From positions 1,358 through 37,945 of the forward strand of contig CDMY01000578.1 in the NCBI GenBank assembly GCA_001179505.1: DNA of 36,588 bases. The letters run 5' to 3'. The position numbers were made by a program, and so were the translations under genes. Below the pieces are notes generated by a model, which saw nothing but the letters and a program-made list of their open reading frames with translations, was not told where the DNA came from and searched no databases. Origin of the DNA: Vitrella brassicaformis. Taxonomy: Eukaryota > Sar > Vitrellaceae. Positions 32,901 to 36,588 of this stretch are shown piece by piece (positions within the stretch are counted from its first letter, which is position 1; each line of letters starts with the position of its first letter).

Positions 32901-33192
32901 AGACCCGAATCCGCCGACAACACCGCCAGAGAGAAGGTATGTATGGGACACACACTCGACCCCACCACATAGACACACGTCCGTCCATCAATCCATCCAT
33001 CCTGTCTCTCTCTCCATGTGTGTGTGTGTCTGTGTGCAGGTGACGGCTCGCGAGGAGCTGGTAGATGAGGACGATGATTCGGAGGACTCCTCTGGCATGT
33101 TCATGGTGGAGCGGCCGGTGGATGGGGGGCGGGGAGGGGGAGGGGGCTTGGGCTTCGCGATGACACGGGGGAGCACCGCTAGTGGGGACTAA
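26913..33192 (+). CDS. Secreted, membrane-anchored papain-fold protein with catalytic Cys replaced by Ser
   Basis: About 33 exons with consistent phases from ATG 26913 to TAA 33192. Signal peptide MLRVALLVLSISQFAHG. Next a cystatin-like region (27806-28170), then a C1A peptidase domain: REQGGCGASWAF (papain has QGxCGSCWAF), FAAQDLISC with GCAGGRP, YGPLLVEFTMFSDFF, HAAALVGWG and LLLNSWGRAWHDQGYF. The His and Asn of the catalytic dyad/triad are present, but the nucleophile is Ser (TCA, 28747-28749). Downstream are beta-sandwich-like modules (VRFETSEPASVAVRLKTPKG), a His/Pro/Glu-rich stretch (HEPHPEPAPAGREPHMRPHP), a TM segment and an acidic tail. One intron uses a GC donor (AAG|GCACGC at 29461). 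An optional exon lies at about 32612-32702. Plasmodium SERA proteins with active-site Ser are a known parallel. Activity is uncertain. Confidence 0.9.
27806..28170 (+). other. Cystatin-like domain in the pro-region
   Basis: Exons 27806-27878, 27973-28019 and 28087-28170 join in phase. They read RDAIRVAMRHIQTVRREQ (helix), then IQLIRTTSATMQIAQGYIVQ and IAVELRES. This matches the cystatin plan: helix, strand, the QxVxG loop (here MQIAQG), then Y-x-V-x-V-x-L. The key Gln-Val-x-x-Gly is only partly kept. Cathepsin F is a known case of a cystatin-like domain in a papain-family propeptide. Inference from pattern. Confidence 0.5.
28683..30150 (+). other. Papain-family (C1A) peptidase domain
   Basis: Spans exons from RLDRTVCFPPRG to AIYHIK. 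Oxyanion Gln is present in EQGG, the first disulfide Cys in GGCG, nucleophile position Ser (28747-28749), His at 29819-29821, Asn at 29941-29943. A Cys-rich insertion (VECDALEGDCPATE and preceding) lies between the GCxGG motif and the YGP strand, as in cathepsin-B-like occluding regions, but I do not see the occluding-loop His pair. Confidence 0.9.
32386..32451 (+). other. C-terminal TM segment of the papain-fold protein
   Basis: YPMYFPVVLLVGLISVGTLV followed by LVWRW and basic residues (TDKFKKN), then an acidic tail (DGDEDDFDYDK, ELVDEDDDSEDSS). Type I anchoring with the peptidase domain outside follows from the signal peptide. Confidence 0.85.
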
Positions 33193-33557
33193 CCATGCCA
33201 TGGACCGACAGAGGGAGGGAGGGAGGGGAGAGTGTGTGTGTGTGAAGAGGCTGATACCTACCCTTTTTTCTTTTGTTCCTGGTGGCGGCGAAGACTCATA
33301 CAACATGGATTCCAGTTACACTTACGTACACTTCAGTACACACATTACATTTGGGAGAGTGTTCACTTCCAAAAAGGTGTGCGCGCGTACACAAATCAAA
33401 TGTGTCTGTCCATCGCTGGCAGGAAAACCGTTCAGATCGCGCCTGTGGTGCACAGGCCATATGTATGCGTAGTAAGAAAAGGACCTCACACACACAGACA
33501 CACACTCTTGACACCCACGCACATAGGGACAGAAGAGATGGAGATCGGCTCACTCAC
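33193..33557. other. Intergenic, no gene seen
   Basis: 3' of the papain-fold gene. Contains a GAGG-rich patch and CA repeats, with an AT-richer stretch at 33285-33375. No splice-consistent coding sequence found. Confidence 0.4.
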
Positions 33558-33743
33558 TCACTGTACACTCAACACCTCCAACTCGTCAGCTACGAAGTCA
33601 CGAGTCCCCCCCAGCACCGCATAGCCATGCCTCATCTTCCCCGTGTACCCCGCAGGCACATCGTCGGCAGGGAGGAGCTGACTGCCGCCACTGACGTACA
33701 CGCCGAACACGTAGTTCTCCTTGCAAATGATGAGCACCAGCCG
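33558..33743 (-). CDS. TLDc-like terminal exon (partial gene or fragment)
   Basis: Open from a TAG acceptor before 33743 to TGA 33560-33558 (62 codons including stop). LVLIICKENYVFGVYVSGG matches LVFIIRKEQSVFGLYM of the TLDc gene at 12714-13310, and the end RDFVADELEVLSVQ matches DRFVADDVAVLTV. The middle of the domain is missing: the two conserved ends are joined by only about 25 residues. No convincing upstream exon was found; 33744-34081 is repeat and GT/CA-rich DNA with a weak open stretch. Either a shrunken TLDc gene or a relic that has stayed in frame. Confidence 0.55.
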   Translation of the reverse strand, partial: RLVLIICKENYVFGVYVSGGSQLLPADDVPAGYTGKMRHGYAVLGGTRDFVADELEVLSVQ

Positions 33744-34081
33744 CTACTTGGAGCCGTGCAGAGACGCCCTGCACCACACACAGACAAAGGAATGCATGAC
33801 TCTGGCATAACAGGAGCATGTGTGTGTGAGTGGCTGTGTACGTGTAGCTGAGTGTCAAAGTGATGTCGCCGCCAGCCACTGTGCGACGTGCGTCACATAC
33901 GAGAGGCCGATGGAGCTGCCGCCCTTCGCCCATGCACGCGCAGCACTGACAGACACACACATGGAGCACACACACACAGAGAGTGATGTTCTCAGCTTCG
34001 TGTGCATGTTGTTGTGTCTGCGTTTCTTTACCGGCAGAATGGGCAGACACCGTCACGAACGCTATGGGGCTGGTGGTCTAA

Positions 34082-35583
34082 CGGGACGACAGACGAAATC
34101 CATCCTACCATCAGTCGCACCATCAGCCCACGCGCCGCATCTGTGGTACGGGCATCCGCCCGACATTCCTGAATGCCAAGGGCAGCCGCTCACCCTACAC
34201 ACACAAGAAGACACAACATACCAAAACACAATGCGTGGCACCTCGGTATGAGGCTTCCGTATGTCTGTGTGCACGTGTGAGTGCCTGTGTACCTGAGCGA
34301 GGTCGGGAAAGGGATTCTTGTTGGCCTCTTCCAACAGCTTGATGAAGAGCTGTTTGATAGTCATCGCGTCTAAGTCTTCCTCGGTGGTCTCGAAGAGCTT
34401 TGTCAGCCTATGTCGAAGGTTCGTGAAAGCTTCCGCCGGCGGTCTCTCGACCACCTCACATCCCCTCATGCTGCTGATCTGTGTGGCCAACTCGAGCCGA
34501 GTGCTGTCGATCTTCTTGCCGAGCCCATCTATCTTAGCGTCTATCTTAGCGTCCAGCTGAGCGATGGCATCCAGCACTCCCTTGTCCGCGGCCGGGGGTG
34601 AGGGCGAGGGAGGCGGCGGGGGTGAGGGTGAGTGAGATGCTGAGGGAGAGAGGGCGGCTTCTGTTGTCGGGGCGTATCGTGATTTGTAGTCGGCCACGGT
34701 CATCAAAGGGTTCTGCTTGGCGGAAAAGGTGGGCGGCATCATCTCGAGGAGCTCGACAGCAGCATACAAGTGGGAATCCCTAGCCGCAGGGGACGAAGGG
34801 ACAGGGATGCTGACAAAATGCTTCTTGGGCTGCTCGAGGCTGCCGAGGGGCGTGACGTACAAGATCGGGTGCAGAGCTGGTGTCATGGAAGAGTCAGTGG
34901 TGCTGCTCATCTGCCGTTTCGTCTTGGAGGTCTGTAGCGACACGCCGTGCAGAAGACCACCTAGAAGACCTTCGGTGTGGTGCCACGACGTCTCAGCCGT
35001 GGTCACCATGGGACTGCCGGAGTCCCCCGGCATTGAAGTAATGCCGGACAGCCGCATCCACATGCACTCGGATTCCTGGCCCGCACCGCCCGCCGCCGAA
35101 GCCGCCCCAGCCGTCACATCCAGTGGCCTTTCGAACGAGACCTCCGTCACGTCGCCCTTGAAAAAACGATGACGTTCGACAGAAGACAGCTCGTGGCGGA
35201 TGTCGATGTTCCGGGCGATAACGAGTCGCTTGGCAGGAAGGGCGGCACAAAGAGGGGCGTTGTCCTGCGCCCTCAGGATGGCAAGATCAGGATGGCCGCT
35301 GACGATGTAGTTCTTGTGGATGAAAGCCGCCGCCACCTGCACCGTGTGCTCCTGGTTGTCGATGACCATCCTGGCGCCTGTGGCGCCGACTGCGACGTGT
35401 GCCGCTGTCATGATGAACAGGTGGTTCTTGTTGGTCTTGAGCATAAGTCCCTTTCCAAAGCACGCGCCCTCGTGCATGACCTCGCACGGGCCAGCGGCCT
35501 CGCTCAGCTCGTCCGCCGGCCGTTCCCTCCACAGGCAAGACATCACCCATGGACGATTTCACTTAGAGCGGGAGACGAGTTAC
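34082..35583. repeat. Inverted segmental duplication, right copy (partner 6405-7940)
   Basis: Reverse complement of the left copy, with substitutions spread through both coding and intron sequence. This copy has one 33-bp linker unit and keeps the reading frame. Confidence 0.95.
34123..35543 (-). CDS. Trypsin-like serine protease with helical C-terminal tail, intact copy
   Basis: Exons 35543-34293 and 34194-34123, 440 aa, one GT-AG intron, stop TGA at 34125-34123. S1-type triad: His in MTAAHVAVG, Asp in HPDLAIL, Ser in MPGDSGSP. A long Ser/Pro linker (SPSPPPPPSPSPPAADKG) leads to a helical region with a short internal repeat (AKIDAKIDGLGKKID) and then a second helix (EEDLDAMTIKQLFIKLLEEA). 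No signal peptide is visible at the first ATG, so the protein may be cytosolic, as with HtrA/Deg-like or orphan S1 proteins; no PDZ domain is seen. The start is the only ATG ahead of SCLWRERPADEL in frame. Confidence 0.9.
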
Positions 35584-35585
35584 AC

Positions 35586-36050
35586 GGGCGAGATAGCTTG
35601 CCTCTCATCCCCTCCATTCTCCTGTTTGGCGTGAGAGAGGGCCTCCGAGGAACCGTATCGACCGGTGGAAGATAGCTTTGCGTCCCTTTATCCCGGGGAG
35701 GCCTGCAGCAGCAGTCGACGAGTGGCGGAGCGGACGACTTGGAGGCATTTCGGTCGCCAGCAGGACAGGTGAGGGCGGCAGGGTGCGACAGGGAAGGCAG
35801 CAGCCCGCATTCCCTCCACAACGAACGTTTCCCTTACGCATGCAGTGCTGGAGCATTCTTGGCGTGTGGTGAGAGCACCGCTCTCGGGGTACTCGGCAGT
35901 CTAGAAGAGGGTCGTAGCTCGTGATTCAGAGGCCACGGTGAGGTCCCCATGCATGAAGGCGAGCTGCACGAGTGCGTTCACCGATGGCGACTTTGCAACT
36001 CTCTGTGTGTGTGCAGGAGGCCGTGAGTTTGTCGTGAGTGGCGTGGAGCG
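35586..36050. other. Divergent intergenic region, protease copy 2 and basic-protein gene
   Basis: About 465 bp, GC-rich, with no TG/CA repeat except TGTGTGTGTGCAG at 36003-36015, which looks like an acceptor and suggests a 5' UTR intron of the downstream gene. No coding sequence supported. Confidence 0.4.
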
Positions 36051-36588
36051 ATGGCGCGTCGGAGCAGCCGTCTGGCGGCTAAAGCTGGCGGCGCGGTGAA
36101 GCAGAATGAGAGTCCCAAGGAGGTCAAGGCGCCTGCTCGACGGGGAAGGGGAGCCGCCAAGGTGAGGGAGTGGGCTGCACTGCACCGACGAGAGCCACAG
36201 TTATCCTGCATTCTGTGCCTCTAATGCGCCGGATGTGTGGCTGCAGAAGAAAGCTGCCCAGCCCAAGCCCAAGCCGCCCCGTCAGATCGCCAAAGTGAGC
36301 ATAACACATGGATGGATGGATGGATGCAGAGAGCATCGGTGGACGGCGTGTGTCTGTGTGTGTGTGAATCAGGTTGCCGGCAAGGGTCAGATGGTCGTTG
36401 ACGACGAACCCGACGAGCCCATGACGCCCATCGTAGACAAAAAGGTGGGCGATCACCTCCACCCTCTCATCCACGTGCGACCACCACTCACTCACTCATG
36501 AATGTCTGTGTGTGTGGATGTGTGGATGTGCGTGCAGGTTGGCAAGAAGGCACCGCAGAAGAAGAAGGCCCCGCCCGCACCCAAGAGG
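36051..36588 (+). CDS. Lys/Pro/Ala-rich basic protein, 5' part (runs off right edge)
   Basis: Exons 36051-36161, 36247-36294, 36373-36444 and from 36538, all phase 0. Starts MARRSSRLAAKAGGAVKQNE. Later exons read KKAAQPKPKPPRQIAK, a short acidic patch (VVDDEPDEPM), and GKKAPQKKKAPPAPKR. The composition recalls histone H1-like tails or other nucleic-acid-binding proteins, but no fold is visible and I do not assign a family. Each intron ends in CAG. Confidence 0.8.

Noticed and set aside
31788-32972. Single 394-codon plus-strand frame taken as one exon
   Set aside because: It includes TG-rich introns with good GT/CAG sites (31930-32010 and 32507-32841); splicing these out gives a cleaner protein in phase.

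Overview
This is nuclear DNA of an intron-dense, GC-rich protist, not a prokaryote. Every well-supported gene is cut into short exons (about 25-300 nt) by introns of about 50-120 nt. The introns begin GT, or quite often GC, end in CAG, and are filled with TG/CA microsatellite. This architecture, a strongly expanded TLDc family, and mosaic PAN/FAS1 surface proteins suggest an alveolate. A chromerid such as Vitrella is my best guess; it is an inference, not proven here. I saw no tRNA, rRNA, CRISPR array or intact transposon.

Layout. (1) 1-2205, minus: 5' part of an unrecognised charged, coiled-coil protein running off the left edge. (2) 2500-5343, plus: a protein-kinase-fold gene with a C-terminal membrane segment, its frame broken several times at homopolymers. 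(3) 5269-5698: truncated copy of the 3' end of the IMPACT gene at 9984-12037. (4) 6427-7899, plus: trypsin-like protease copy 1, frame-broken. Its intact inverted partner is at 34123-35543, minus. (5) 8412-9552, minus: unrecognised gene, partly degraded. (6) 9984-12037, minus: 16-exon IMPACT/YIH1 homologue (RWD + UPF0029), complete. (7) 12227-13310, plus: TLDc-domain protein with a possible secretory leader. (8) 13741-26801, minus: a giant type I membrane protein in about 93 exons that I could chain almost throughout by splice phase. (9) 26913-33192, plus: a secreted, membrane-anchored papain-fold protein whose catalytic Cys is Ser, preceded by a cystatin-like domain. (10) 33558-33743, minus: a TLDc-like terminal exon. 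(11) 36051-36588, plus: start of a Lys/Pro/Ala-rich basic protein running off the right edge.

The most interesting unit is the head-to-head pair 8/9. Two signal-peptide-bearing, single-pass surface proteins start 111 bp apart: a giant extracellular mosaic (propeller-like strands, long charged helices, PAN/Apple-like and FAS1 modules, C-terminal TM) and a Cys-to-Ser papain-fold protein. Shared control and a joint role at the cell surface or cyst wall are inferences. Around them the window shows repeated local duplication: two copies of the protease, an IMPACT tail copy, and three TLDc tails.
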